In this document: piece by piece, positions 24,415 to 35,469 of the stretch
Layout: each line of letters begins with the position of its first letter
Numbering within the stretch: the first letter of the stretch is position 1
Assembly (NCBI GenBank): GCA_037176845.1
Contig: JAYKXP010000084.1
Coordinates: 1-64,000 of the forward strand
Source of the DNA: Paramarasmius palmivorus
Lineage: Eukaryota > Basidiomycota > Agaricomycetes > Agaricales > Marasmiaceae
Length of the DNA stretch: 64,000 nucleotides
Direction: 5' to 3'
Position numbers and translations under genes: made by a program
The notes under the pieces: generated by a model
The model's database searches: none
What the model was told of the DNA's origin: nothing
The model's input: only the letters and a program-made list of their open reading frames with translations

Positions 24415-25334
24415 TCATAATTTGGAGTCAGATTTCCTTTCCTGCCGCCTTCCAGCATTCTTATTGATTGTCGAGTGCGTGGCCGAGACGTACAGAGTGT
24501 TGTTGATACGGTCTCGCAGCTTGACATGGATGTTCAGCGAACATCCACATTATCCGAAGCAACTCCTTACCTCGGAACGAGCAGTTCGAATGTATCCGTC
24601 TAACGATACCGTTGTCGAGATGATTTTAAGCTTTGTTCCCCTGAGTAAAATGGTAAGTGGATGACGTTGAATGTGATGTTGATAGGATGCTCACAAAATT
24701 GCAGGTCTAAACCACTGTAATGACATGGATTGCGAGACACCTGTACCATCGATACCGGCTACGATGCCCAGGGAGACCAGTGCTGACACAGAACACCTGT
24801 CAACGATCGCAATGCATATGAGCACTATGCCACAGAAGCAAGAAGGTTCGGGATGCTGGAAACGCCGGACTTACGGATCTATCATGTATGCAGCGCAACC
24901 ACCATGTAATGTGCCATACACATTGCACATATCTGTTACGGCCGGAGAAAAGGGTTAGATTTACATGGTTGCATCATCGAGGAACAAGGAAACTCACTTT
25001 TGGTGACGTCGATCTCGCAAATGGTTTGTGCTATTGTATCTTTCATCGCCGATGTTGACCGTTCCGTTGACCGACTATCTGTTCCAAAGGTCCCGTCAAC
25101 CTGTTCCCAGCACATCCCGTCCTCTCCTTCCGCGCCAATTTCGAGCTCGTTCTCCGAGGACGTTGGCACCTGCACGTTGATTTCGACGATTTTAAGGTTA
25201 CGCCCAATCTCTGCGCCAAACGATGTCGACGGTGTTCCGATGAAATGTGCAAAGATTTGCGCCGCGGTCCGCTTCTGTGCATCCGTCAGGTTCCCTTTGA
25301 TCTGCGAGGCGTCGAATGATGATTGGGAAGACAT
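24415..25334 (-). CDS. Hotdog-fold acyl-CoA thioesterase (ACOT13/THEM2-like), copy A
   Basis: PaaI/4HBT-type thioesterase expected to hydrolyse acyl-CoA. ATG 25334 (MSSQSSFDASQIKGNL). Several short introns join in frame: after ...ICEIDVTK, after AAYMID, after QWFRPAI, and after IRTARSE. The active-site segment is NVYGTLHGGCAAYMIDP: the Asn, HGG and Asp correspond to the catalytic Asn and Asp of human THEM2, and GTGVSQSMS supplies the Ser. It ends with LYVSATHST and a basic tail, TGA at 24415-24417. About 230 residues, longer than bacterial PaaI because of an N-terminal extension shared with copy B. All key residues are present, so it is probably active. Confidence 0.78.
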
Positions 25335-27883
25335 AGAATTAGGTTTGGTTGGACTGGAAGTGTTTGTGCGTTTGGTAGTTTGTGGTGAATAGAGAGGTGG
25401 TGAAGCGAGCAATCGCGAAGTCGACTCGAGTTTAAATCCAATCTGGGGGTATGTATAGGACGTAAAGAGAAACAGGGGTTGGTCGCTTCGAAGGATATGT
25501 GGTATGAAATCTACAGTGGTCAAGCTTTCAGGGGATACAACTTTCTCGGGAGGCCATTGCGGGGTAATATAAATACCTCTTCTAGATTATCATTTCTGGA
25601 GAGTTCCACGGGGTTAGCGCAAATAACGGAGGGAACTATGTGCCCCATATCAAAAAATTTTTCATGCATGCCGTATGTCTGCATGATGTTGATTCGAGCC
25701 AAGGTAAAGAATTTGGAATGTTATAGCGGTGCCTTCGAACGGAGAGCAAGTCCTCGGAGTTCCGAAGACACCTTTCGTTCGACTTTTGGTGTCTAATCTG
25801 GTATGTGACGGATAACTTGTCCAGCCTAGACCCTTCGTTTGGGGCACTATCCTCATCCTCATCCCAGTTCAAAAATGGACTAGCGCTGCGGTTTGACTGG
25901 AAATTAGACAAGAGACATGATTAATGACTTTTGGTCATGGGAAAAAGCGGGGACCACACTCATGACTTGATATGATCAGTGTGGATAGTCACCGGTCACC
26001 GCTGGAATGCAATTAAGGATGATACTTACAATGACTGCTCTCTTGGTATGTAGAGGCCGTTTATGGTCTAGTATACAGCATCTAGGTAGTTTCCAAGACA
26101 AGAGCCCGTACACCGGTTGTCGGCGCCGGTGGTTTCTGAAAGTTTGATTCCAAAGCGTTACAGTAACACACCGGTACTCGGTAAGGTTTCGTGGAAATTC
26201 CTTTCGCATCGCACTAGAGTCTAAGCTTGAAGTTTGAAGGACCACTCGGATGCGACACCCAGTTATAGACATAGCCACCATGGGATTGCCATGAACGGAT
26301 CCTAGTGAGCCAGAATGAATGATCCCAGGTGCAGCGGAGGTTCCAACAATTGAAAACTCGGGCAACTATCAATGACAAGAATCTTTGAGGCCCTAAAGAA
26401 GGAGGTCGACGGTCGTTAGAATTATACTTAATAGGACCCCGACCAGAGCACCACCTTTGATCCGACTTTATCCCGTAAACCTGCCCGCCCTTACTCTGCG
26501 ACGTTGAATAGAGCGGTCTCTATAAACATGACTTATACACCCAGACCTGAGCGGAGTGGAATTTTAGGTTGTAACTGAGCTTCTTCGATGCCACAATTGG
26601 TTTTTCGTGATTGAGTATTGTTGATTTGCTGCATCGCATGTAAAGTAGGCACGAGAAGACAAATATAGCCGCCTTACCTTACTTCAAGGCCATCTTGATC
26701 GCAGAAGCGATGGGTCGTAACTTCTATGACACCAAGAAGACGCAGCGTTTTTACGCGCAGTGTATCATGAAGCCGTCATGAGGCTGGAGGATGGAGCCTT
26801 TGGAGACCGCAAATGGAGGACGGCCGTCGAGGAATACTTGATCCATGACGCTTGAAGCTTGAAGCCTGAAGCCTGAAAGCGCGAATTCGACCGCGGACTC
26901 GTCTGGAATATCCCTCGAGCTTTCAAACATCCGGAAAGCAGGTAGAAATATCACAGGTTCACCGAATCGTCAAATACAAGGTGAAACGACTTGCTGTCGG
27001 GTTCCGCATTCCACCAACGGACTACCGGAGGCGACTAGGTAGTATGTAGACGGGTGGGTCCGTATTGAAATCCACCAGAAGCCCGTGAAGTAGGTGGTAC
27101 AGATTGTACGTTTGAGAATGTGATGAACCAACGTTAGCCAACGCTCGAGGTGTCAGCATGATCAATGGTTTGAGCAAAAGCTTGGGCGCCTGATAATAAC
27201 GAAGTGGGCGCTTGTTGAGCTCCTCCGGCATTTGCCGCAAAGGTACTCCTTGCGTACCATCTTGAACGTCGTGGTTTGCTATTTTCACGTGTAGATATAA
27301 AGTTCTATGTCAGGAAATATTTGAGATCCGCCGTCATCTAAGTCATATCTGGTAGTTCACATCAATGATTGCAAACGTCTCTTTAGGAATTTAGGAGGCA
27401 AAGTGGTGCTTCTCAGCAGATTCCACAAGAATCTGCATCGTTAACCCACCAGATGCGATAGAGATCTCCAAATGATTTACTTGTTTATAGCCAGGAAATC
27501 TTACCCTCCTCGGCAGAACTAGTCTGAGCCTGAAACACAAATGAAAAAATCATATGGCTGCGGGTAGATGGATATTCCAGCGACCGATATTAAAAAAACT
27601 AGAAGTACAAAAGTATTTGCAGCCTAGCAAGGATGTTACAATACAAGGAGCTAAAGAGCTTTACACGATCAAAGTATACCAGAGGTTGCCAGAATCGAAG
27701 CATTGAGGGGGGTAAAAGGCTGAAAGATGTGATCTTGCGTTCAGGTTAATCTGAAGGCAATTTACGGTGTTGAATGCAAAGGAGAAATAACGATACAAGG
27801 CATGACGAAGGTCGAAAAGCAGTGGTAAAGACGCGTGAGAAGGTCGAATGAGAGGCGGAGACAGCGAGAAGCCCTGTCCGACG
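25335..27883. other. 2.5-kb spacer between thioesterase paralogs
   Basis: No confident gene. Minus-strand frames of 129 codons (25976-26365) and 88 codons (27022-27288) have no recognisable domain and lack a convincing ATG or splice context. A short direct repeat of TTGAAGC / CTGAAGC units lies near 26852-26880. The spacer may contain a decayed gene. Confidence 0.4.
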
Positions 27884-28737
27884 TCACATTTTGGCACGAT
27901 CGAACGTAGAACGGAAGTTGTTCACGGTCGAGTGAACAGCAGAGATGCAAAGGACGTCCTGATCTTTACACCAAAGCTAAAAGTCATATGTTCCAAAACA
28001 TAAGTAAAACACGAGGCTATCATAAGGTGCAAAAGCTTACGGACTTCGCATTGAGATGTACGGACACGGCCGTTAATAAAAATGGATGTCGAAACTACTC
28101 GGAGTTTTGACCCCCTGAAGGAAGGAGGCCTGTGAGCGATCTTCGGATAGAAGATACAGAAGGACGAGAGAACTTACAATTTGGCAGGCTGATGCCAGGT
28201 GATGTTCACCGACTGAGAGACGCCTGTGCCGTCAATTCCGAGGGCAGCCCCTAATAGAGCCAGAGCGGAGATCGTGCATCTATATGCGTGGAAGCGTATC
28301 AGTAATCATCATGGTCCCCTCGTAAACGAGGGACTCACGGTCCCACAAGATACGCTGCACAAGCTCCATGAAGAGTACCGAAAGAGTTGCACATATCTAA
28401 TCGGAACGAGATACGTCAACGAGGAGTAACATGAGGGAGAAATGGATGTACCTCTACCGATCTCAACCTCGAAGATAGTCTGGCCTTGGGATGCTTTCCC
28501 GTTCTTGAGTATGATTTCTGCCTCGACCAGCTTCATGCGCCTGCCTATAGACGCGCCGAAGCACCCTTCCTCGGTGCCTACAAAATAGGTGAAGACGTCG
28601 AGAACGAAACGTTTAGCTTCATCGGATATGTTGCCTCTAATCTTGGAGACGTCGTAATTCGAGGACCTTTGGTGAATGGCCGAAGCTGAAGGCAATGAGT
28701 GCTCAACAATGTGAGAGTTTGATCTGAGGGTCGTCAT
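27884..28737 (-). CDS. Hotdog-fold thioesterase paralog lacking catalytic Asp, copy B
   Basis: Paralog of the gene at 24415-25334 with the same exon pattern. ATG 28737. The N-terminal extension aligns (YDVSKIRGNISDEAKRF against FDASQIKGNLTDAQKRT). After the first intron comes NSFGTLHGACAAYLVGP: the Asn and HG are kept, but the second Gly is Ala and the catalytic Asp is Gly. The later GTGVSQSVNITW and LGSKLRVVSTSIFINGRV segments are intact, and the last exon reads LWCKDQDVLCISAVHST, ending in TGA at 27884-27886. The penultimate intron needs a GTCCGT donor, which is weak. It is a full-length, open protein with an altered active site, so probably a non-classical thioesterase, a binding protein or an enzyme with changed mechanism. 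Confidence 0.7.
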
Positions 28738-29526
28738 AACGGATGGAAGGAGAAGGTGAAATCAGTTTGCAATCAATAATCATGTCGGTATATATGGGAA
28801 AAGGGCACTTACTCTACTCAGGTCATGCATCTGACCTAAATGCCCAGCGCTCCCGGAAACTTTAACAATTAAAATCGTCACTCTGTCTCAGATCGTACAA
28901 AAGTTGAGACAACCGACAAGGTCCCGCAAGTTTTGTGTCTGCCCGAATAGAATTTTGGCTAACTGGCATTGACGATCCTGAAGAAGCTTTCTGACTTGCA
29001 GGAAGCGCGTCTACGAAGGTTTCCAAGGTCCCGACCATTTGGATCAGTGACATTCCCTATCGGCGTGTGTCACCGAGCGTTTGGCATGTCGTTTCCTATA
29101 AATTGATGGTACAATTCCCAATGTATACGCGAGGCGTTTAACTTGCCGCAGCTGAACTCCAGAAGGGCCGGTGGCGCGTGTAGTAGGAACGCGTCAAGAA
29201 TGCCTATATGATTCGAAATTTGCCTGGTCGCCGTGAGCGCGTAATGCATTGCTCCATTATCACTATCATTTCGGTAAACGATCCGCTGTACTATCTATTG
29301 GACTCCAAGAGCACATAGAGAAATTTCCAGAGATAGGTAGGTTTGGACACCTGAAGGCCGATAGCCTAACCCTTCAGAGGAGATAAAAACACCTAATGAA
29401 AGGCGCGGTGAGAGGAAGAAGCTTTCCAAGAAAAGAAAGATAGACTCCGAGATCCCGGAAGATCTGGAAAGAACATATAACACGCGTTCTTTGTGTTCCT
29501 TGAGAAAAGATTCGAAGAGAAACAAT
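28738..29526. other. Intergenic, no recognisable gene
   Basis: Only short open frames (82 codons at 29295-29543 on the minus strand is the longest). It separates the thioesterase promoter from the candidate gene that follows. Confidence 0.4.
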
Positions 29527-30066
29527 CTATGACGGAAGAGCATTATCCGAATCAGGAACCCAGCCGCCTTTGGGCCGACGCAATGTCAATATCATAGAAC
29601 GAGGGCAAATCTGAGCGAACTGCTGATTCGTCGCCACATCAAGTCTTGCTCACCTCCAGATATCACTAGATCTGCTGGGAAAAAGCCCTCATGTATCAAC
29701 CGAGTCATTATCACGGCTGATGCCCGGCTACTACGTATGATGAATACCTTTACGAGACTTGGGGCTTTGAGTGACCAAGGAAGAGAGGTGAGCTCGTCGA
29801 GATCTACGACTGGATGAGGATAATGATGAACTCACCGTTGCATCCTTTTATAAGTGCCAGGGTGAGAGTATAAGACCCTCTCCGCAATCTTCAGCGTTTG
29901 GGACCCTGATTGGGATCCATGAACCTTAGCAGTCCTCCGAATGACACAGATGCCGTACCACTTCGGAAGTTGTTGTTATTATTGAAAGTTTGAGGAGCCA
30001 GCCACTGATTCACGAGGTAGAATTCAAGGCCCTGTTCGAAGAGTAAAGGGTCATCATCTGTCAAAT
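29527..30066 (-). CDS. Candidate unrecognised multi-exon gene
   Basis: Several minus-strand segments look coding and join through short introns: one containing LLFEQGLEFYLVNQW and SVSFGGLLRFMDPNQG, then RVLYSHPGTYKRM, an intron GGTGAG...CGTAG, then DELTSLPWSLKAPSLVKVF and TRLIHEGFFPADLVIS, another GTGAGC intron, and a possible last segment ending in TAG at 29527-29529. The frame between the first two segments must shift near 29910, and no start codon is obvious. I recognise no family. It may be a real gene with indels or a decayed one. Confidence 0.3.
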
Positions 30067-30766
30067 CTGGGGGTTGCACTCACCCAACAGCATACAGCAC
30101 TGATATGAAAACTGAGGGGCCCAGGCGAACGGGCCCTTCGTGAGTAGCATCGGACATGAACGGCACAACATCATGCTCTTCGTCTGCTGCCTTCTGCTAC
30201 TCGCAACAAAAGGAGCAGCATGGTCACCAGAATCAGGGCGAATCTAGATCTAGGGCTTTTGGGCAGAAACAAATAATTACTGCTTCTCCACACGGGTGCA
30301 CGAATGTCAAAAACAAGGAACTCTTGTCTCATCTCATATGTATGCTCCCCTCGAGGCTTAAACCTTTTAGCACTAGCGTAGACCCTTTTAGCGACGCCAA
30401 TCGGCTTGAGTTGGAGACTTACCCGCGTGAAGAACGGAGAGTGCAAGTCTCAGAAGCAGGTAATAGCGTGGGGTTTGTTCCGGCGACATTTCGAATACGT
30501 GTATCAGTTTGAGAAAATTCTATGTTCATCAGCGCACAGTTTCCATTCCTGGACGTCTTGGTGTGCCCCTTCGAGACGCGACAGTGAGAAGGTAAAAGGT
30601 GTTGATCATAGCGGCACCTGCATGCACTATTTTCGGAGATTCTGCGACAGCCGCCCCGCCCGAATATAAGCGTTAAGAAGCTGCAGAAGTCGCCAGTGAA
30701 CGTGCTTTCGCATTCTGAGTGGCTTTAGGGTCGTTATTGTATTCCAGAAAACAGTTCAGATTAGGT
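30067..30766. other. Intergenic, no recognisable gene
   Basis: Overlapping frames of about 90-118 codons occur on both strands near 30156-30512, which is typical of chance frames. No domain or splice pattern is visible. Confidence 0.4.
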
Positions 30767-31218
30767 TTAATCATATACTGAGGAGCCGTCAGCGTCATGA
30801 GAATCATAATCAGTGAAATGAACATACCATGTACGATTCCTGAGGTATCCGGATGGAAGTATGAGAAGCAGCTCGAGCGAATAAAGACAATTCACGCACC
30901 ATAAAATAATGTCCATACCAGCACGAAGGTAAACGCATTATCCTGCCCTGGGTTAACCAAATCCTTCCATCCATTCTGCACGTATTTCTGTGGTTTGGCC
31001 CGGCAGTTGACCAAATACATGCACGCTGCACTCCATAGTGTCGATATAATGAAAAGCCCGAAACCTGCGTAGTTCTCCAAACCGAGAATACCCGCTACTG
31101 CCCCTGCAAAAGCAGCAGAGAGAAACTTGACAGTGTTGAGGTTGAGGACGTTGTGAGCTGCATTGGGAGCATAGAGATATTGGGCCGCTGTCTCTGCCTG
31201 AGGATTAGGCGTCGCCAT
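30767..31218 (-). CDS. EMC6: ER membrane protein complex subunit 6 (EMC6)
   Basis: Small membrane subunit of the ER membrane protein complex, which inserts tail-anchored and multipass proteins. ATG 31218. Three exons: 31218-30900, 30839-30828 (only 12 nt) and 30777-30767. The joined protein of about 113 residues has MATPNPQAETAAQYLY, then NVLNLNTVKFLSAAFAGAVA followed by GILGLENYAGFGLFIIS (two membrane segments), a loop with KYVQNGW, and a last membrane segment with TFVLVWTLFYGIVHVYD. The GILGL and WTLFYG motifs are characteristic of EMC6. The C-terminus is recovered only if the 12-nt exon is included. It shares a 286-bp divergent promoter with the SDR gene. Confidence 0.88.
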
Positions 31219-31504
31219 CGCTATGGAGTTCGCGTCAGTCGGTCCGATAACGAATGAGGATTGGATAAGACACTTGCCAATAACTTTTGGCGGCTGTTTG
31301 GTCGCTGGCAAGGAGGTGTTGATGCCGCCAAGCCGCGCCAGGCGACGACAGCTGAGATGACAAATCGGACCGATTTTAAAATTTGTTTGACACTTCCGCT
31401 CATCTTCGAAAAGCGTATATATACTGGAGAATGCATTTCTACTCCCTCAATCTGTCTTTCAATCGTTTTAAACTCGAGTATACTCAACCTGCCTCATAGT
31501 CAAC
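31219..31504. promoter_or_regulatory. Bidirectional promoter EMC6 / SDR 1
   Basis: 286 bp between divergent start codons. A TATATATA box at 31416-31423 lies 82 bp upstream of the SDR 1 ATG. No comparable box is seen on the EMC6 side. Confidence 0.5.
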
Positions 31505-32899
31505 ATGGGAGCCCTGCAATCGATTTTCGCTCAAATGTTTCCTCCTAAACCCACGTGGTCGCCTGCGAACATCCCAGATCTCACTGGGAAAGTTATCTTG
31601 GTGACAGGTGGCAACTCTGGTGTGTATCTTCTCGGCTGCTATATGTAAAGGGATAATTGGACTCAAGCACACTGAACAGGGTTGGGCAAGGTCACGGTCA
31701 AGGTACATGTTAGCTGCATGCTTCTTTGGGACCCAGTTCTCACGTTCTATTCGACTTGAAGGAACTCCTTGCACACAATGCAAAGGTATACATGGCTGCA
31801 AGGAATAGGGAGAGCGCGGAACGCGTCATTGACGAGATCAAGAGCGAAACTGGGAAGGAGGCCATCTTCATTCCACTGGATTTGGCCGACCTGAGATCTG
31901 TCAAGGCGTGTGCAAAAGAATTCTTGAGGTACGCTGTCTAAATGACGCCTCTGTTTCTACTCTCTGACGCGCCGTCCCAAATAGCAAAGAAAACGAGCTG
32001 CATGTGCTATTCAACAACGCGTGAGTACTGGTTTGGTTTCTCCCAAAGGGAAGCGGCTGCTAAGTCTGTTTCAAGCGGAGTGATGCAACCGTCGATTGAC
32101 AAACTGACTGCGCAAGGCTTTGACCTGCAGCTTGGGACAAACGTGATAGGTAAACGCCAATTTTCTTTGCCTGAGTTGCGAAGACTGACTTGTCCGACAT
32201 AGGCCACTTTTACCTGACGAAGCTGCTACTGCCCGTCCTATTATCCACAGCAAAGACGTCTCCTGATAGGCACGTCCGCGTCGTGAACGTTGCTTCCTTG
32301 GCCCATGCATACATGCCGGTTATGAACTTCAAGACGTTCAAGGATGGAAAAACTAGACGTCGGTACGGACGTATCCCATCTTATCTCTACTCTCAAAGCA
32401 AGCTTGTACGTCATCCTCCACTTCTAGCCTTAAGTAGCAACTCATTATTCTTGAACAGGGAAACGTCATCCTCGCAAACGAACTAGCAAGGAGATACGGT
32501 GACCAGGGCATCGTATCGACGTCTTTGCACCCAGGTATGATCGAGACGAATCTATGGACGTCTGGGGCATTGCCCGGCTTTGCAGTTCGTATGTCGGTAC
32601 GTCCAAATATCTATTCGTCCTACTCGCCGATTGACTGATACACCGAACGCAGAGAATGATGCTCAAGCCCGCGGAGTACGGCGTCCTTACACAGCTCTAT
32701 GCCGGTACTGCGCCTGAAGCAGCTCAGATGAATGGACAGGTAGGTTTGGCATTTGTTTTTGGGGTTCTCAGTCACTCAGTGTGGACTTTAGTATCTAATT
32801 CCTTGGGCAAGAGTTGGAAGAGCTGCGGGGAAGGGGCGGGATCCAAAGCTTGGACGTAAGTTGTGGGAGTATATGGAGGAGCAGGTCAGGGATATTTAG
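31505..32899 (+). CDS. Short-chain dehydrogenase, retinol-dehydrogenase-like (SDR 1)
   Basis: NAD(P)-dependent SDR, substrate unknown. About eight short introns all join in frame from ATG 31505 to TAG 32899. Visible: cofactor motif [15 protein letters not shown], the NNAG motif, the catalytic Ser within VVNVASLAHAY, YSQSK (Tyr and Lys of the active site), and the HPG motif in [15 protein letters not shown]. Total about 315 residues, a normal length. It has no targeting signal obvious by eye. It is the first of two tandem paralogs on the plus strand and its YSQSKL intron is 53 bp (32406-32458), which serves as the reference for the enlarged intron of SDR 2. Confidence 0.87.
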
Positions 32900-33275
32900 G
32901 TTTCTTTCCATTCTGGGTCTCCTTCGCTTTCTTTGATTCGGTATACTTACGAGGCGATGACTTCTGGTACCTTAAATTCTGGCCTTTTTGTAATGTCAAT
33001 TGTAATAATGATACTTGACTATTCGTCATCATTGCAGTACTGGTCGTTCGAGGTAGCAAAGCGTAAAACTTGAGCCTGGAGCAATGCACCGGTCATTCCG
33101 GCTACAGCACGATGCCGGTGTCACGGCGTCGCGTGCGATTGAGCGACGAGCATCGACAAGCGAGCGAGTCCGCGTGGATTTTTGGCCAAATTTCCCATCA
33201 TGTCCCTTTCACTGTTCAGGGTTCTTCAATCTCCACCTGCTGAATCTCTGAAGCTGTTTGGCTTTGTCGCTGAGT
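32900..33275. other. Spacer between tandem SDR genes
   Basis: 376 bp, presumably the SDR 1 terminator and SDR 2 promoter. No gene or strong repeat is seen. Confidence 0.4.
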
Positions 33276-35160
33276 ATGGGAGCCATACAGTCTATTTTAG
33301 ACCAAGTCTTTCCCCCGAAACCGACCTGGTTCCCGGCGAATATTCCGGATTTGAGTGGGAAGGTTATCTTGGTGACTGGCGGTAACTCTGGTACGTGTCT
33401 TCACCAGTCTTCTTGCAGCATGTCTTGAGCTGAGTGTTTTGAGCAGGATTGGGAAAGGCTTCGGTCAAAGTTTGTCGTATGAGTCAACTTCCACGACTTG
33501 ATTGACACTTATACTTCAGCTCAAAGGAACTCCTTGCACACAATGCAAAGGTCTACATGGCTGCCAGAAACAAACGCAGTGCAGAACTGGCTATAGAGGA
33601 GATTAAAAGTCAAACCGGGAGAGAGGCCATATTCATTGAGCTGGATTTGGCTGACCTGAGGTCCGTCAAAGCCTGTGCTGAGGAATTCTTGAGGTGCGTA
33701 TTGCAAAATCCCTCTACTTCTCATTCATTGACATACTCTGCGTACTTATTAGAAAGGAACCAGAGCTCCATGTACTGTACAACAACGCGTAAACCTCGGT
33801 TTTCTTCTCCCAGGAACATGCGATTCCTGACTGTTGTTAGTGGTGTCATGCAGCCTCCGATCGACAAACTTACTGCTCAAGGGTTTGATTTACAGTTCGG
33901 GACCAACGTCATAGGTGAGTCCTGAACGTCGAACTCGTTTCTCAAGCTGTTGTATTGATAGAAAGACACAGGTCATTTCTATTTGACGAAGCTGCTTCTA
34001 CCTATCTTGCTATCAACAGCGAAGGCCGAACCAGACAAGCACGTACGCGTTGTGAACGTCTCCTCTCTAGCACACGCATATCTCCCTATAATCAACTTCA
34101 ACACCTTCAAAGACGGACCAGCAAGACGTCGATACGGTCGTTTCGTGACGTTGCTCTACTCTCAGAGTAAATTGGTGCGTCATTATCCATTGGAATGACC
34201 AATTGTGCTACGTAATGAGGTACCTTTATTAAAATGGAATTAAGCCGGATAACCAGCGACACAAGGATCATTACGAATAATAATAACAAAAACCATAATA
34301 CAACTACTACACCATCAGAACGGTTATTGCGAAGCGGAGCACTTCTCCTTAGGTTAGGGTTAGGTGTTAGAAGGGGGGCTGAGGGTTAGGCGGGGGGTGC
34401 GGGGGGGGAACGCCCCCGCGGTTAGGGGTTAGGGGATAAAACCTAGCAGAATTACTAAACTTGATGGCTTAGTGGTTTGCGTGACTGTCGTACTGCATTA
34501 TCTAAGCCTATCCTTTAGGTCCTGCGTTCAATTCTTTCAGCTTTATTTTACTTATTTAAATTTGCACGAGCTCATTGGAATGAGTCCAGGCAAAGGAAGC
34601 CGCGGCCATTCATTCCAATGGCAGGTATTGGATTATCCATGCGTCATTCCAATGACCCTACATGGATTCCTCCATTATCTACGTTGTTCTGAAGAGGAGT
34701 AAGTAATCTATCTTGACAGGGTAATGTCATCTTTGCGAATGAGTTGGCTAGGCGGTACGGTGATCAGGGTATCGTGTCAACATCTTTGCACCCAGGAGCT
34801 ATTGATACCAACCTATGGACATCCGGCGGAGCGTTACCCGGTATCATTCTCCGCGTTGCAGTACGTCTATACAGTTTTTTTCTGCTACGCATGTTGATTG
34901 ACAGGCCAAATGCAGAATTTGGTACTCAAGCCCGTAGAATATGGCGTTCTTACCCAACTCTATGCTGGTACCGCACCAGAAGCAGCTCAAATGAATGGAG
35001 AGGTACTTTGACGGCTGTTTCCTCGGTTTTTGTTACTCATACTGCGTTTTAGTACCTTATACCGTGGGGGAGAGTAGGAAAGGCTACTCCGAAGGCTTGC
35101 GACCCGGTGCTTGGACGTGAACTATGGGAGTACATGGAGGAACAGGTCAAGGATATTTAG
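33276..35160 (+). CDS. Short-chain dehydrogenase, retinol-dehydrogenase-like (SDR 2)
   Basis: Tandem paralog of SDR 1 with the same exon structure. ATG 33276 ([16 protein letters not shown]), TAG 35158-35160. Motifs: [52 protein letters not shown]. All exons join in frame. The intron after YSQSKL runs 34175-34719 (545 bp), ten times the 53 bp of SDR 1, because of an insertion. Donor GTGCGT and acceptor TTGACAG are intact, so the gene is probably still expressed if the long intron is removed. Several introns use AAG rather than CAG or TAG acceptors, as in SDR 1. Confidence 0.85.
34349..34435 (+). repeat. Interstitial telomere-like G-rich repeat
   Basis: Irregular TTAGG / TTAGGG / TTAGGGG units at both ends of the block, around a G6-G8-rich core with an inverted C5 stretch (GAACGCCCCCGCGG). 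TTAGGG is the usual basidiomycete telomere repeat. The block could form a G-quadruplex on the plus strand. Confidence 0.6.
34464..34534 (+). other. tRNA-like pol III A and B boxes (SINE head?)
   Basis: TGGCTTAGTGGTT (34464-34476) fits the A-box consensus, and GTTCAATTC (34526-34534) fits the B box. The T-stem does not pair properly, so it is not a functional tRNA. A T/A-rich tail (TTTATTTTACTTATTTAAATTT) follows, as in a tRNA-derived SINE. Spacing of the boxes (about 60 nt) is within tRNA range. Confidence 0.4.
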
Positions 35161-35469
35161 GGGGAATGATACTACATACATATATACCGTAAACTACGGT
35201 CTTCAATTCTTGAGACCGATACCATGGCAATGCATCATTCATAACATCATTCTCGCTACGGCGGTACTTGATTTTCGGTGCTCATTCTGGGACAATCACT
35301 CAGATTTCTATCTCTGCTATGTTTAAAAAAATTGCTGGCTCCGGAGCCTGCCCTAAACTTGAGAGAAAAGGCACGTGCGTGAGCAAATAATACCAAACGC
35401 GTTTGACTCAGAGTGGCAACCACGGTCCCTTCATTTCGACCATCACATTCCTCGACGCGTTCGACAACC

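Larger units (their letters stand above)
34181..34656 (+). mobile_element. Composite insertion in SDR 2 intron (MITE/SINE-like)
   Basis: About 480-490 bp not present in the matching intron of SDR 1. The 11-mer CATTGGAATGA occurs at 34188-34198 and 34573-34583, and its reverse complement TCATTCCAATG at 34610-34620 and 34644-34654, giving nested inverted repeats at the edges. Between them lie AT-rich sequence, a telomere-like G-rich block and tRNA-like A and B boxes. There is no open frame. It looks like a non-autonomous element or several nested insertions; the exact ends and any target duplication are not clear. Confidence 0.55.

Noticed and set aside
25335..25523. N-terminal extension of thioesterase copy A
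   Set aside because: Open in frame, but the paralog aligns from MSSQSSFDASQIKGNL, and the extra part is low-complexity and not conserved.
26852..26880. CRISPR-like or satellite repeat
   Set aside because: Only four imperfect 7-8 bp units without spacers; a minor simple repeat.
30156..30512. 118-codon plus-strand frame
   Set aside because: Overlaps a 91-codon frame on the other strand, no domain and no conserved neighbour; treated as chance.
34464..34534. Functional tRNA gene
   Set aside because: A and B boxes fit, but the T-stem and acceptor stem do not pair, so it is at most a tRNA-derived relic.
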